Shown here in pieces: positions 48,029 through 56,569 of a stretch of 64,000 nt of DNA (within the stretch, counting starts at the first letter, position 1; every line of letters starts with the position of its first letter). Origin of the DNA: Sphingomonadales bacterium (lineage in GTDB: Bacteria > Pseudomonadota > Alphaproteobacteria > Sphingomonadales > Sphingomonadaceae); assembly GCA_027488785.1 (NCBI GenBank), contig JAIYAY010000004.1, positions 1 to 64,000 of the forward strand. Reading direction: 5' to 3'. The translations under genes were made by a program, and so were the position numbers. The notes beneath the pieces are model-generated. The model was not told the DNA's origin. It ran no database searches and worked only from the letters and a program-made list of their open reading frames with translations.

Positions 48029-48205
48029 TTAGGCGACTGCCACCACTTCGCGGCCATTATAATGGCCACAGGCGTCGCACAGATGATGTGGACGCTTCAG
48101 CTCACCACAGTTGGCGCATTCTTGGTACGCAGCAACCTTAAGCGAATCATGGCTGCGACGCATGCCGCGCTTCGATGGGGAAGTTTTTCTTTTGGGGACA
48201 GCCAT
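48029..48205 (-). CDS. rpmF: 50S ribosomal protein L32
   Basis: A 58-residue minus-strand frame reads [20 protein letters not shown] at its start and contains the zinc-knuckle cysteines of L32 in CANCGE and LCDACG. It is a structural protein of the large ribosomal subunit. It leads the classic rpmF-plsX-fabH operon. At 59 codons it is easily missed by length filters. Confidence 0.96.
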   Translation of the reverse strand: MAVPKRKTSPSKRGMRRSHDSLKVAAYQECANCGELKRPHHLCDACGHYNGREVVAVA

Positions 48206-48403
48206 TTCGGCACCTGTTCCATTTCAAAATCAATAAGTTCTAAGCCATGTTAGGCGAAAGAGATGGTCGTGGCAAGCAATCGCCAGAATCGGCCTCATTC
48301 ATCCGCACATGTCTGTGTGAGCGGCGCGCTATACTTGTTTTTCGGTGCTTTGCAAGCCGAGAGATAGCAGTTAGGGTCACGATCTCAAACTGGGAGAGAA
48401 TAT

Positions 48404-48802
48404 ATGTTAAGTTTACCCGTCACCCTTACCATAGCCGCAGGCGCGGCGTTGGTGAATATCTGGCTGATGATCCGTTGCGGTCAAGCGCGCTCCAAGGAAA
48501 GCGTCTCGATTGGCGATGGCGGCAATGAATTTGTCATCCGCCGGATGCGAGCGCACGCGAACTTCGTCGAAAGCGCGCCATTCATTTTGATACTCATCGC
48601 CGCGCTCGAAGTAACAAGCGGAACCAGCCAATGGCTTTGGGGCTTTGGCATCGTCTATATCATCGGTCGCTTAGCGCATGGTCTCGGCATGGACGGCGGA
48701 TCATTGGGCAAGGGCCGGACGGTCGGCACGCTGACCACGATGATTAGTTTGCTTGGCCTTGCTGGCTGGGCCTTGTGGAACGTGTACGCCGCGATCCTTT
48801 AA
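48404..48802 (+). CDS. MAPEG-family membrane protein
   Basis: The 132-residue protein has four hydrophobic segments and the MAPEG pattern RMRAHANFVESAPFILILIAALE with YIIGRLAHGLGM. Family members are glutathione-dependent or eicosanoid-type membrane enzymes, but bacterial ones are largely uncharacterised. GGGAGAG lies 5 bp before the ATG. It is divergent from rpmF, and the 198-bp gap between them shows nothing else I can name. Confidence 0.85.
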   Translation: MLSLPVTLTIAAGAALVNIWLMIRCGQARSKESVSIGDGGNEFVIRRMRAHANFVESAPFILILIAALEVTSGTSQWLWGFGIVYIIGRLAHGLGMDGGSLGKGRTVGTLTTMISLLGLAGWALWNVYAAIL

Positions 48803-48807
48803 CCTAA

Positions 48808-49494
48808 CTATCGAGCAGCAAGCACATCGTCTGCAACAAAGGCGTTGTGCTTGCGCTCATAGCCAAATTGGCTGGTGGGGCCATGGCCGGGGATGAAGGT
48901 CACATCATCCCCCAATGGCCAAAGTTTCGTCGTGATCGCATTAATCAGGTCGGCATGGTTTCCACGCGGGAAATCGGTGCGACCGATCGACCCTTGAAAC
49001 AGCACATCCCCCACAATCGCCAGACGGCTGGGTTGGTGATGGAAAATGACATGTCCGGGCGTATGGCCGGGGCAATGAATGACATCGAGCGTCAGATTGC
49101 CGACAGTCACCGTGTCGCCGTCGACCAGCCAGCGATCAGGCTCAAAACTATGCGCTTCCATGCCATAACGCGCGCCGTCATTGTCGAGCTTCTCAATCCA
49201 GAAACGGTCTTCCTCATGCGGGCCTTCAATCTTCAGCCCCAATTCTTGCGCCAACATCCCTGCTTGCCCGCAATGGTCCAGATGACCGTGCGTCACCAAT
49301 AATTTTTCCAGTTCAACACCCGTTTGTGCGACGGCAGCCTTTAACTTGTCGAGATCACCGCCGGGGTCAACCAGCGCGCCCTTATTCGTTTCGGTGCACC
49401 AAAACAGCGTGCAATTCTGCTGCAACGGGGTGACAGGAATGATCGCGGCCTTCAATGGCGGCGCCTTTGCGGGCGTGGATGTGACATGAGACAT
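48808..49494 (-). CDS. MBL-fold metallohydrolase (GloB-like)
   Basis: The 228-residue protein has the zinc motif VTHGHLDHCGQAG and later His residues in CPGHTPGHVIFH and IPGHGPTSQFG, as in glyoxalase II-like hydrolases. It may hydrolyse a thioester such as S-lactoylglutathione, but other MBL activities are possible. It converges with MAPEG with 5 bp between stops and lies 40 bp after the S24 repressor on the same strand. Confidence 0.85.
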   Translation of the reverse strand: MSHVTSTPAKAPPLKAAIIPVTPLQQNCTLFWCTETNKGALVDPGGDLDKLKAAVAQTGVELEKLLVTHGHLDHCGQAGMLAQELGLKIEGPHEEDRFWIEKLDNDGARYGMEAHSFEPDRWLVDGDTVTVGNLTLDVIHCPGHTPGHVIFHHQPSRLAIVGDVLFQGSIGRTDFPRGNHADLINAITTKLWPLGDDVTFIPGHGPTSQFGYERKHNAFVADDVLAAR

Positions 49495-49534
49495 AGATAT
49501 TCATGTGCCGCACTCGCGCGGCGGAGGCAAGTGT

Positions 49535-50170
49535 TCAAAGCCGCCGGCCTGCCCAAACCACCCTACCGATAATAGCGACGGTGGCGCCGTCCACATCTGG
49601 CCAACCGGGATAGGCCGGATTATCCGACAGCACTGACAAACGCCCGCTGGGGCCACTAGCCAGCCGTTTGACCATCAAGGCATCATCCAGCCGAATGACG
49701 TGAATGCCGTCGCGCAACGGGCCTGCTGCCGCGCGGTTATCAACCATGATGTCATCCCCATGGTTCAACGTGGGCGACATGGAATCGCCCTCCACCTGAA
49801 TCAAGGAGAGCGTTGCCGGGTCCAAACCCTGCTTACGCAACCATTTTTCATCAAAACCGATTTTACCAGCGAGCGTTTCGCGACCCGGAATTGCACCAGA
49901 GCCCGCCGACGCGCCAATCGCAAGCTTGGGGATAAGCCGCATGCCCGTTTTGCTAGTGCCCACGTCCGGCCCACCCAGCACGCTTTCGTCCACACCAAAA
50001 TATCGTGCCAAAATCCCGCGCTCGGTCTCTGGCAGTTTTTTGGGCGATCCCCGTTTGATAAATTGTTGAATATAGGTCGGATTGCGGCCGACTAGTTTCG
50101 ACAGGCCAGCAAAATCTTCTGCATTTTCTGCAATCAAGCGCTCCAAAACAGCCCTTGGGTCTTCCCCCAT
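49535..50170 (-). CDS. CI/LexA-like S24-family transcriptional regulator
   Basis: The 211-residue protein has an N-terminal helix-turn-helix (about 18-45, LSKLVGRNPTYIQQFIKRGSPKKL) and a C-terminal S24 domain with the catalytic Ser130 in EGDSMSPTL and Lys168 in ALMVKRL. An Ala-Gly bond in GASAGSG (residues 86-92) lies where CI and LexA proteins self-cleave. It is therefore a candidate RecA-responsive repressor. It is divergent from two small unknown genes across a 122-bp region with LexA-type and palindromic elements. No phage genes flank it. Confidence 0.85.
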   Translation of the reverse strand: MGEDPRAVLERLIAENAEDFAGLSKLVGRNPTYIQQFIKRGSPKKLPETERGILARYFGVDESVLGGPDVGTSKTGMRLIPKLAIGASAGSGAIPGRETLAGKIGFDEKWLRKQGLDPATLSLIQVEGDSMSPTLNHGDDIMVDNRAAAGPLRDGIHVIRLDDALMVKRLASGPSGRLSVLSDNPAYPGWPDVDGATVAIIGRVVWAGRRL

Positions 50171-50198
50171 TTTGTTCTCTCCGGTTCGGTTGGAAATT

Positions 50199-50223
50199 TC
50201 CTAGACTTGTAGGATTTATCCTA
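50199..50223. promoter_or_regulatory. Three TAGGA(T) half-sites, candidate operator of the S24 repressor
   Basis: TCCTA (50199), TAGGAT (50210) and ATCCTA (50218) form two overlapping inverted repeats with 6-base and 2-base spacers. The palindrome GGAAATTTCC (50192-50201) abuts them. They lie 30-55 bp before the S24 start and 70-95 bp before the divergent small operon. Autoregulation by the S24 protein is the simplest inference. Confidence 0.45.
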
Positions 50224-50230
50224 TCACCTT

Positions 50231-50245
50231 GTTCTATATTTGTTC
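50231..50245. promoter_or_regulatory. LexA-type SOS box GTTC-N7-GTTC
   Basis: GTTC-TATATTT-GTTC matches the alphaproteobacterial LexA consensus exactly, including the 7-base spacer. It lies 48 bp before the ATG of the first small gene, where it would cover a promoter. A second, non-consensus pair with a 6-base spacer (GTTC-TCTCCG-GTTC) lies just before the S24 start. Confidence 0.6.
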
Positions 50246-50292
50246 TTGCCGATTCGGGCAAGCCAATCCGGGTCGACCGTGGAGGAGACATC

Positions 50293-50499
50293 ATGCACAT
50301 CACGCGCCTTATTGAGCGGTTTCTCCGGGAACAGGACCTGCCACCGACCAAATTCGGGCGCTTGGCAGCTGGCGATCCGCGCCTAGTGCTTGATATCCGC
50401 ATGGGACGAGAAATCCGACCCGAAATGGAGGTAAAACTTCGCCATTTCATGTCCCATTATGGCCAACACGTCCAAATTCAGGACCGGAAAGCGATATGA
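50293..50499 (+). CDS. Small basic protein of unknown function, HTH-like
   Basis: The 68-residue protein starts at an ATG with GGAGGAGA 4 bp upstream. It is basic and mostly helical; the stretch FGRLAAGDPRLVLDIRMGRE resembles short alphaproteobacterial proteins with the pattern FGR.A.GDPR.V..LR.GR, which I read as a compact helix-turn-helix. It may bind DNA. Its stop overlaps the next gene as ATGA. It sits directly downstream of the LexA-type box and is divergent from the S24 repressor. Its function is unknown. Confidence 0.7.
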   Translation: MHITRLIERFLREQDLPPTKFGRLAAGDPRLVLDIRMGREIRPEMEVKLRHFMSHYGQHVQIQDRKAI

Positions 50500-50801
50500 G
50501 CATGCGGACACAATCGGGCGCCCTCATAAACGCGTTGCGCGCAATCATCCCCACTGATGACATTCGCATATTGCAGGAACGGCCATGGCACAGCCTCACC
50601 TTTTCTGGGACGCAAATTGGCCTGTCGGTGCAATATTCGGATGGAACAAGGCATCGCGACATAGAGACGCTATCGCAGCTTTTGTCCGAACATGAATTTG
50701 ACTTGCCGGGCCAGATCGTCGCCGACATTGGCGTAACGCGGGCGGTTATTGGCAAAGGCGCCCAATGTCTGATCATCGATGCGTTGCTGCTCGACAGCTG
50801 A
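50496..50801 (+). CDS. Small protein of unknown function in the LexA-box operon
   Basis: The 101-residue protein has an N-terminal helix, then alternating strand-like segments around HSLTFSGTQIGLSVQYSDG and a C-terminal mixed region IVADIGVTRAVIGKGAQCLIIDALLL. No motif, signal peptide or membrane helix is visible, and I do not recognise the family. It is translationally coupled to the preceding 68-residue gene by a 4-bp overlap, so the two products probably act together, perhaps after DNA damage. Confidence 0.7.
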   Translation: MSMRTQSGALINALRAIIPTDDIRILQERPWHSLTFSGTQIGLSVQYSDGTRHRDIETLSQLLSEHEFDLPGQIVADIGVTRAVIGKGAQCLIIDALLLDS

Positions 50802-50849
50802 CGCACCGCAGAACTTGTGCACCGTCGCCATCGACCGTAAACAGTGTGC

Positions 50850-52004
50850 ATGACCACACAAACCGCACCGACCTTACCCCGCATCGCCCCGGAAGCCATT
50901 GCCCCCCGCCTGCAAAGCTATTGGGATGCCCTCAATATGTGGGTGCAGACCAATTATGTCGAATTGGGCATTGCTGTGGCGGCGGCCATTATCGTGTTCA
51001 TTGGCCTTAGCTGGTTGAAAAGAATCGCCGCAAACATTGCCCGCGCTAGCGAGCACCGCGCGCATTTGAAATCCATCATCGCCCGAACCTTGGCGCGGAC
51101 GAGCAAATTTTTCCGCGTCATGGTATCGATTGAATTGGTCAACCAGATTGCCAATGCGCCGGCGGCACTGGCGCACTTCATTGATATATTGTTCACGATC
51201 GCGATTGTCATTCAAGTCGCCATTTGGCTGCGTGAAATCATCTTGGGCTTGATAGAGCGGCGCGCAGGTGAAGGCGTTCATGAACATGACACGCTGCAAA
51301 GCGCGATGGTGTTGATCCGGCTGCTGGTCAGTTTTGCCCTATTTGCCATCGCCGCCATTGTGGTGCTCGACAATCTGGGCGTCAATGTCACGGGTCTCGT
51401 GGCCGGTCTTGGCGTTGGCGGCATTGCCATTGGCCTTGCCGCACAAGGCATTTTCTCTGACCTATTTGCGGCTATCTCCATCATTTTCGACAAGCCATTC
51501 CGGCGCGGCGACACCGTGTCCTATGACAGCACCGTTGCACGGGTTGAAGTCATCGGCATGAAAAGCACAAGGCTACGCGCGCTGACGGGCGAAGAGAAAA
51601 TTATTTCCAACAGCAAATTGCTGGAAAAGGAAATCACCAATAACACGATGACCTTGTATCGGCGGGTCACTTTCGTACTCACCCTTGTGTATCAAACACC
51701 CCCTGCTCTTGCCCGCCGTGTGCCCGACATTCTGCGCCAAGCAGTTGAAGCGAACAATGCGCAATTCATCCGCGCTGGTTTCAACAATTTTGCTCCAAGC
51801 TCGCTCGATTTCCATTTGGTGTTCGATATTGAAAGCGATGATGTGGAAGAGATGTTTCAAGCCCGCCACAATATTGGCATCGCGATTATCGATAGCTTTT
51901 CCCGCGAAGGGATCTCTTTTGCCTATCCGACGCAGACGACTTTCACCGCCGCGCCAGATGGCACGATGGTGATGCCTTATGCCGCGCCACCCAAAACAGC
52001 CTAG
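50850..52004 (+). CDS. MscS-family mechanosensitive channel
   Basis: The 384-residue protein has about four membrane helices (40-190) and the pore-lining and beta-domain signature GLGVGGIAIGLAAQGIFSDLFAAISIIFDKPFRRGDTVS. It would release solutes during osmotic downshock. The ATG at 50850 is preferred to the in-frame GTG 6 bp earlier. It is 48 bp after the small operon and could share its transcript, but no terminator or strong promoter separates them clearly. Confidence 0.9.
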   Translation: MTTQTAPTLPRIAPEAIAPRLQSYWDALNMWVQTNYVELGIAVAAAIIVFIGLSWLKRIAANIARASEHRAHLKSIIARTLARTSKFFRVMVSIELVNQIANAPAALAHFIDILFTIAIVIQVAIWLREIILGLIERRAGEGVHEHDTLQSAMVLIRLLVSFALFAIAAIVVLDNLGVNVTGLVAGLGVGGIAIGLAAQGIFSDLFAAISIIFDKPFRRGDTVSYDSTVARVEVIGMKSTRLRALTGEEKIISNSKLLEKEITNNTMTLYRRVTFVLTLVYQTPPALARRVPDILRQAVEANNAQFIRAGFNNFAPSSLDFHLVFDIESDDVEEMFQARHNIGIAIIDSFSREGISFAYPTQTTFTAAPDGTMVMPYAAPPKTA

Positions 52005-52138
52005 ACGCCTTTAAAATGCTGATTCGCCGTTTACAGGTCAAAGCGCCGCTAGCATGCCGTAACGGCAAATAAGCGGGGCTTGTATTGCGCGCTTTAAACC
52101 GCCACGATACGTCCAAATTAGGAAGCAGGAGACTCCGT

Positions 52139-52597
52139 ATGACCGCAATTACACCCGCTGAACTCGCAACCAAAGTCGGCCAAAATATTGGCGTATCAGA
52201 ATGGATTTTGGTGGATCAGGAGATGATCAATAAATTTGCCGATGCAACCGGCGACCATCAGTTCATTCACATCAACGAAGAAATGGCCAAGCAGACGCCG
52301 TTCGGTGGCACAATTGCCCACGGCTTTCTGACCTTGTCTTTGTTCCCGGTGATGAGCGCCAAGTCCGACTGCCCCAAGGTTGCGGGCGTCAAAATGGGCG
52401 TCAACTATGGTGGCAACAAAACCCGTTTTCTCGCGCCTGTCCGTTCGGGCAAGCGCGTGCGCGGCCATTTCAAATTGCTTGAGCTTGCCGAAAAGCGCCC
52501 TGGCCAGTGGCAGCAAACGCTTGAGTTCACTGTCGAGATTGAGGGCGAGGAAAAGCCCGCACTTCAGGCGGAATGGATCAGCCAGTTTTTCGTATAA
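52139..52597 (+). CDS. MaoC-like enoyl-CoA hydratase/dehydratase
   Basis: The 152-residue hot-dog protein has the hydratase-2 motif DQEMINKFADATGDHQFIHI..E.A....FGGTIAHGFLTLSL with the catalytic Asp and His. It would hydrate enoyl-CoA to (R)-3-hydroxyacyl-CoA, linking beta-oxidation and PHA metabolism. The start is the ATG at 52139, preceded by AGGAAGCAGGAG. A thiolase follows 24 bp later, in keeping with acyl-CoA metabolism. Confidence 0.9.
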   Translation: MTAITPAELATKVGQNIGVSEWILVDQEMINKFADATGDHQFIHINEEMAKQTPFGGTIAHGFLTLSLFPVMSAKSDCPKVAGVKMGVNYGGNKTRFLAPVRSGKRVRGHFKLLELAEKRPGQWQQTLEFTVEIEGEEKPALQAEWISQFFV

Positions 52598-52621
52598 TTT
52601 TCATTTTAAGGAACCACTCAC

Positions 52622-53800
52622 ATGCGTGACGCAGTAATCGTATCCACCGCCCGTACCGCCATTGGCAAAGCCTATCGCGGCGGGTTCAACGCAACATCGG
52701 GCGCAACGCTCGGCAGCTATTCGTTGAAGGCCGCTGTTGCGCGCGCTGGCATCGAAGGCGGCGAAATCGACGACGTTCTCTGGGGTTCCGCGCTGCAGCA
52801 GGGCACACAAGGCGGCAACCTTGCACGCCAGGTTGGGCTGCGCGCTGGCCTGCCCGTTTCGGTATCGGGCATGACGATGGATCGTCAATGTTCCTCTGGC
52901 CTGATGTCGATTGCGACTGCGGCCAAGCAGATCATCGTCGACAATGTCGATATCATGGCCGCTGGCGGACAAGAATCGATCTCGCTGGTGCAAACGAAGG
53001 AAATGCGCGTGCAGCCAGACCGTGAACTGGTCGAAATGCACAATGCCATTTACATGCCGATGCTGCAGACCGCCGAAGTCGTGGCTAAGCGTTACAATAT
53101 CAGCCGCGATGCGATGGACGAATACGCCCTGCAATCGCAGCAGCGCACCGCCGCTGCACAAGCCGCTGGCTATTTTGATGCGGAAATCGTGCCCGTGACC
53201 ACGACCATGAACGTCGTGAACAAGGAAACCGGCGAAGTCAGCCAGAAAGAAGTGACCATCGCCAAGGACGAAGGCAATCGCGCAGATACGCAGCTTGCCG
53301 GTCTGCAAGCGCTTCAGCCTGTGCTTGGCCCTGACATGACCATCACCGCTGGCAACGCAAGCCAGTTGTCCGACGGTTCATCCGCCTCCATCCTGATGGA
53401 AGCAAAATTGGCTGAGAAAAAGGGTCTCAATCCGCTTGGCCGTTATGTCGGTATGGCGGTTGCAGGCACAGAGCCTGACGAAATGGGCATTGGTCCCGTA
53501 TTTGCAATTCCCAAATTGCTGCAGCGTTTTGGTCTCAAGATGGACGATATCGGCATCTGGGAACTGAACGAAGCATTTGCGGTGCAGGTCCTCTATTGCC
53601 GTGACAAATTGGGTATTCCAAACGAACTGCTCAACGTCAATGGCGGGTCAATCTCGATTGGCCATCCTTATGGTATGACGGGCGCACGTTGCACCGGCCA
53701 CGCCTTGATCGAAGGCAAGCGTCGCGGTGCGAAATATGGTGTTGTTACCATGTGCGTTGGCGGTGGCATGGGCGCCGCTGGCCTCTTCGAAATCTTTTAA
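52622..53800 (+). CDS. Acetyl-CoA acyltransferase (thiolase)
   Basis: The 392-residue thiolase has the nucleophile Cys90 in [10 protein letters not shown], the His in [10 protein letters not shown] and the base Cys378 in [12 protein letters not shown]. It either splits 3-ketoacyl-CoA or condenses acetyl-CoA. TAAGGA lies 7 bp before the ATG. The run MaoC-thiolase-monooxygenase is tight and co-directional. With phaZ nearby, a link to 3-hydroxybutyrate metabolism is possible. Confidence 0.93.
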   Translation: MRDAVIVSTARTAIGKAYRGGFNATSGATLGSYSLKAAVARAGIEGGEIDDVLWGSALQQGTQGGNLARQVGLRAGLPVSVSGMTMDRQCSSGLMSIATAAKQIIVDNVDIMAAGGQESISLVQTKEMRVQPDRELVEMHNAIYMPMLQTAEVVAKRYNISRDAMDEYALQSQQRTAAAQAAGYFDAEIVPVTTTMNVVNKETGEVSQKEVTIAKDEGNRADTQLAGLQALQPVLGPDMTITAGNASQLSDGSSASILMEAKLAEKKGLNPLGRYVGMAVAGTEPDEMGIGPVFAIPKLLQRFGLKMDDIGIWELNEAFAVQVLYCRDKLGIPNELLNVNGGSISIGHPYGMTGARCTGHALIEGKRRGAKYGVVTMCVGGGMGAAGLFEIF

Positions 53801-53821
53801 TCGCAAATAAGGAACAGCCTC

Positions 53822-54115
53822 ATGTCCGCCATTGGTGTTATCGCGACGCTCACCGTTGCCGAAGGCAAGAACGAAGATTTTGAGGCTGTTTTTGCAGAAC
53901 TGTCTGCGGCGGTTCGGGCTAATGAACCGGGGAATGTATTTTATACGCTCACCCGGTCACGGTCTAACCCGCAAGTTTACAAAGTGCTGGAACAATATGT
54001 TGATCAGGACGCGCTGACAGCACATGGCGCCAGCGACTATTTCAAGGCCGCTGGTCCCAAGCTTGGCGCATGCCTCGCGGGCGCACCGGATATTGAATAT
54101 CTCGACGCTCTTTAA
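53822..54115 (+). CDS. Antibiotic biosynthesis monooxygenase (ABM/YgiN-like) domain protein
   Basis: The 97-residue protein has the ferredoxin-like ABM pattern: an opening strand VIATLTVAEGKNEDFEAVF, then LYTL-type strands and YVDQDALTAHGASDYFKAAGPKL. Such dimers oxidise quinol-like or aromatic compounds without cofactor, or degrade toxic quinones. TAAGGA precedes the ATG. It is the third gene of the MaoC-thiolase group and converges with the dipeptide epimerase 15 bp away. Confidence 0.85.
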   Translation: MSAIGVIATLTVAEGKNEDFEAVFAELSAAVRANEPGNVFYTLTRSRSNPQVYKVLEQYVDQDALTAHGASDYFKAAGPKLGACLAGAPDIEYLDAL

Positions 54116-54130
54116 GACTTAAAATCTGTA

Positions 54131-55114
54131 TTAGGCTGGGGACAGGCATCCGTGTGCAAAGCGGAATCCGCCCGGCCGATCCTTTTGCAATAACGCAGGT
54201 CCATCAAGGTCAACCCAAGATGCCGTCTGCGCCACCAGAAACGCCGCCTGAATGGCAAGGCTGGTCGACAGCATACAACCAACCATGACGTCCATCTTTG
54301 CGCTCTCAGCGGCTTTACAGAGCGCCAGAGCCTCGGTCAGGCCGCCGGCTTTATCGAGTTTGATATTCACGCCCTGATATAATCCGGAGAGGCGCGGGAC
54401 GTCCGCCGCCACATGGCAGCTTTCGTCCGCGAAAATGGGAAGCGGTGCGGATATGTTGCCAAGCGCGGCGTCTTGTCCCGCGGGCAAGGGCTGCTCAATC
54501 ATGGCCACGCCCAGCGTTTTGAGGCTTTCTGCTTCCGCCACAATATCCACTGCGCCCCAGCTTTCATTGGCGTCCACAATGATACGCGCACTGGGAGCAC
54601 CAGCGCGCACGGCCGCGACACGATCTCGATCGGCATCGCCGTTCAATTTCAGTTTCAGCAGCTTATAACCATTGGCCGCCGCGCCGCGCGCATCGGCATG
54701 CATCGCATCGGGCGTTCCCAGCGATATGGTGAAGGCCGTCTCCAATGGCACGGGCGGCGATGTCATGCCGATCAATTCCCATAATGCCTGTCCATTCTGT
54801 TTCGCCTCCAAATCCCAGAGCGCACAGTCCAGTGCATTCCGCGCCGCGCCAGGTGGTAGTTCGGATTGCAAAAGCACTCGGGCCATGGGGACATTGAAAG
54901 CAGCGATTGTGTCCGTGACGCGCGCGATCTGGCGTAGACATTCTTCGGCGGTCTCGCCGAGATAATAAATCGCCGTGCCCTCGCCCTGCCCGATATGCGT
55001 GCCATCGCTGACGGCGACTACGATCAAGTCGACAAACTTCTTTGCACCGCGCGCGATGGTAAATTGGCCATCCACCGGCCAGCGTTCGAGTGAGGCGCTA
55101 ATATGCAAGGTCAT
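54131..55114 (-). CDS. Dipeptide (L-Ala-D/L-Glu) epimerase, enolase superfamily
   Basis: The 327-residue protein has the muconate-lactonizing-type catalytic lysines in YKLLKLKLNG and NIKLDKAGG, and the metal ligands in IIVDANESW, AMIEQPLP and FADESCH. It would epimerise L-Ala-D-Glu from peptidoglycan so that it can be recycled. The start is the ATG at 55114; the frame extends upstream only through non-homologous codons. Along with PgeF and the VanX-like protein it marks wall recycling in this window. Confidence 0.88.
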   Translation of the reverse strand: MTLHISASLERWPVDGQFTIARGAKKFVDLIVVAVSDGTHIGQGEGTAIYYLGETAEECLRQIARVTDTIAAFNVPMARVLLQSELPPGAARNALDCALWDLEAKQNGQALWELIGMTSPPVPLETAFTISLGTPDAMHADARGAAANGYKLLKLKLNGDADRDRVAAVRAGAPSARIIVDANESWGAVDIVAEAESLKTLGVAMIEQPLPAGQDAALGNISAPLPIFADESCHVAADVPRLSGLYQGVNIKLDKAGGLTEALALCKAAESAKMDVMVGCMLSTSLAIQAAFLVAQTASWVDLDGPALLQKDRPGGFRFAHGCLSPA

Positions 55115-55190
55115 CGCTGAAAACCCACAGAAATCCGTGCTTCGCAAAATGCTATTAAGCAGGTCCAAAAAGCGGGCAAGATATCGTCAC

Positions 55191-56423
55191 TCAATTGTGC
55201 TTGGCTATCCAGTCTTCCACGATAGGTGCGATTTTTTCGCGCCATTTGCTGCCGTTGAAAATGCCATAATGGCCGACTTCTGGCGCCATGTGATATTTCT
55301 TGAATGCCGCAGGCAAGCTTGTCGCAATGTTCAACGCGGCCTTTGTCTGGCCCAATCCGCTAATGTCATCGCGTTCGCCCTCAATCGCCAACAAACCAAT
55401 ATCGGTGATGGCGGCAGGATCAACCAAATGGCCACGATAATTGAATTCGCCCTTGGGCAGCAAATGGCGCTGGAAAACCGTATCGACGGTTTGCAGGTAG
55501 AATTCCGCCGTCATATCGCACACCGCGCGATATTCGTCGTAAAATTCCTTGTGCCGATCCGCACTTTCACCATCGCCTTTGACGAGGTCGGAGAACATCG
55601 ACCAATGGCTCATCATATGATTGCCCAAGTTCATCGACATAAAACCCGAAAGCTGCAGAAAACCGGGGTATACGCGGCGACCAGCGCCCTTGTAATAAGG
55701 CGGGACAGTCGCAATCACATTTTGCACGAACCATTCATGCGGACGCTGGGTCGCGTGGTTGTTCACCGCCGTTGGCGCTTCGCGCGTATCGATCGGCCCG
55801 CCCATCATTGTCAGCGTGCGCGGACGCAGCGGGTGATCCTTCGCAGCCATAACCGCAGCAGCGGCATAAGCCGGAACCGATGGCTGACAGACGGCCAGCA
55901 TATGCGCGCCGCGCCCACCGGTGTCTGGGCCAAGAAATTCCAGCCATTCGATGAGATAATCAATATAGGTTTCAAGGTCGAACCCGCCGCCCGTCAACGG
56001 CACATCGCGCGCGTCTTTCCAGTCGGTGATGTAAACGTCATGCGTGCCCATCATCCGTTCGACTGTGCCACGCAGTAAGGTAGCAAAATGCCCGGACATA
56101 GGCGCACAGATGAGAAGTCGCGGCTTTTCAACACTGCCTTCGTAAACGAAACGCTTCAACTGGCCGAATGGCTTACGCGCAACATTTTCTTCATGAACGC
56201 CCAAGGTCTTGCCGTTGATGACCACTTCATTCAATCCAAACGCTGGCTTTCCACGGGGCAAAACCGAATGGGCAAAAACCTCAAGCGCCGAAGCCGCCAC
56301 CGGGGCCATTCCTCCATAATTGAACGGCGAAGGCAGCGCATTAAGCCATTCAGCCTGTTTTTGCGCAACCCAACCAGCGCCAGCAAGCCAACCGCGTTGA
56401 AGGTCATATCCCGTATAAAGCAT
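55191..56423 (-). CDS. phaZ: Intracellular poly(3-hydroxybutyrate) depolymerase
   Basis: The 410-residue protein has the cysteine nucleophile in AHMLAVCQPSVPAYA (Cys179), as in Ralstonia PhaZ1, and later Asp and His in IEGERDDISGLGQT and MAPEVGHYGIFNG. It degrades stored native PHB granules to 3-hydroxybutyrate. AAAGG lies 8 bp before the ATG. A palindrome 68 bp before the start may be a PhaR-like operator. No PHA synthase gene is in the window. Confidence 0.92.
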   Translation of the reverse strand: MLYTGYDLQRGWLAGAGWVAQKQAEWLNALPSPFNYGGMAPVAASALEVFAHSVLPRGKPAFGLNEVVINGKTLGVHEENVARKPFGQLKRFVYEGSVEKPRLLICAPMSGHFATLLRGTVERMMGTHDVYITDWKDARDVPLTGGGFDLETYIDYLIEWLEFLGPDTGGRGAHMLAVCQPSVPAYAAAAVMAAKDHPLRPRTLTMMGGPIDTREAPTAVNNHATQRPHEWFVQNVIATVPPYYKGAGRRVYPGFLQLSGFMSMNLGNHMMSHWSMFSDLVKGDGESADRHKEFYDEYRAVCDMTAEFYLQTVDTVFQRHLLPKGEFNYRGHLVDPAAITDIGLLAIEGERDDISGLGQTKAALNIATSLPAAFKKYHMAPEVGHYGIFNGSKWREKIAPIVEDWIAKHN

Positions 56424-56490
56424 ATTCAGGCCTTTAATTTTCGGAGCGGCAATTCTCTACCACAATCGACTGACAGTTTACGCATTTATT

Positions 56491-56501
56491 GTGCATTGCA
56501 C
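56491..56501. promoter_or_regulatory. GTGCA-T-TGCAC palindrome between phaZ and the ABC exporter
   Basis: A perfect 5+1+5 palindrome built of TGCA lies 68 bp before the phaZ start and 69 bp before the exporter start. PhaR-type PHA regulators bind TGCA-rich elements, so it is a candidate operator for phaZ. This is inferred from motif type alone. Confidence 0.35.
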
Positions 56502-56569
56502 CATAGGAAAAACGTTTACATCCTCCGTAGCGGATTGTTACCCGTCCGGCGCACTGCTAGGCGAGCGCG

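Noticed and set aside
50170-50190. Second SOS box before the S24 gene
   Set aside because: The two GTTC repeats have a 6-base spacer rather than 7, so this is recorded only as a near match.
49535-50801. Prophage insertion around the S24 repressor
   Set aside because: No integrase, structural or lysis genes, and no attachment repeats, were seen; flanks are housekeeping genes.
54975-56078. 367-codon plus-strand frame
   Set aside because: It runs antisense to the PHB depolymerase and the start of the epimerase gene, and lacks a ribosome site or motifs.
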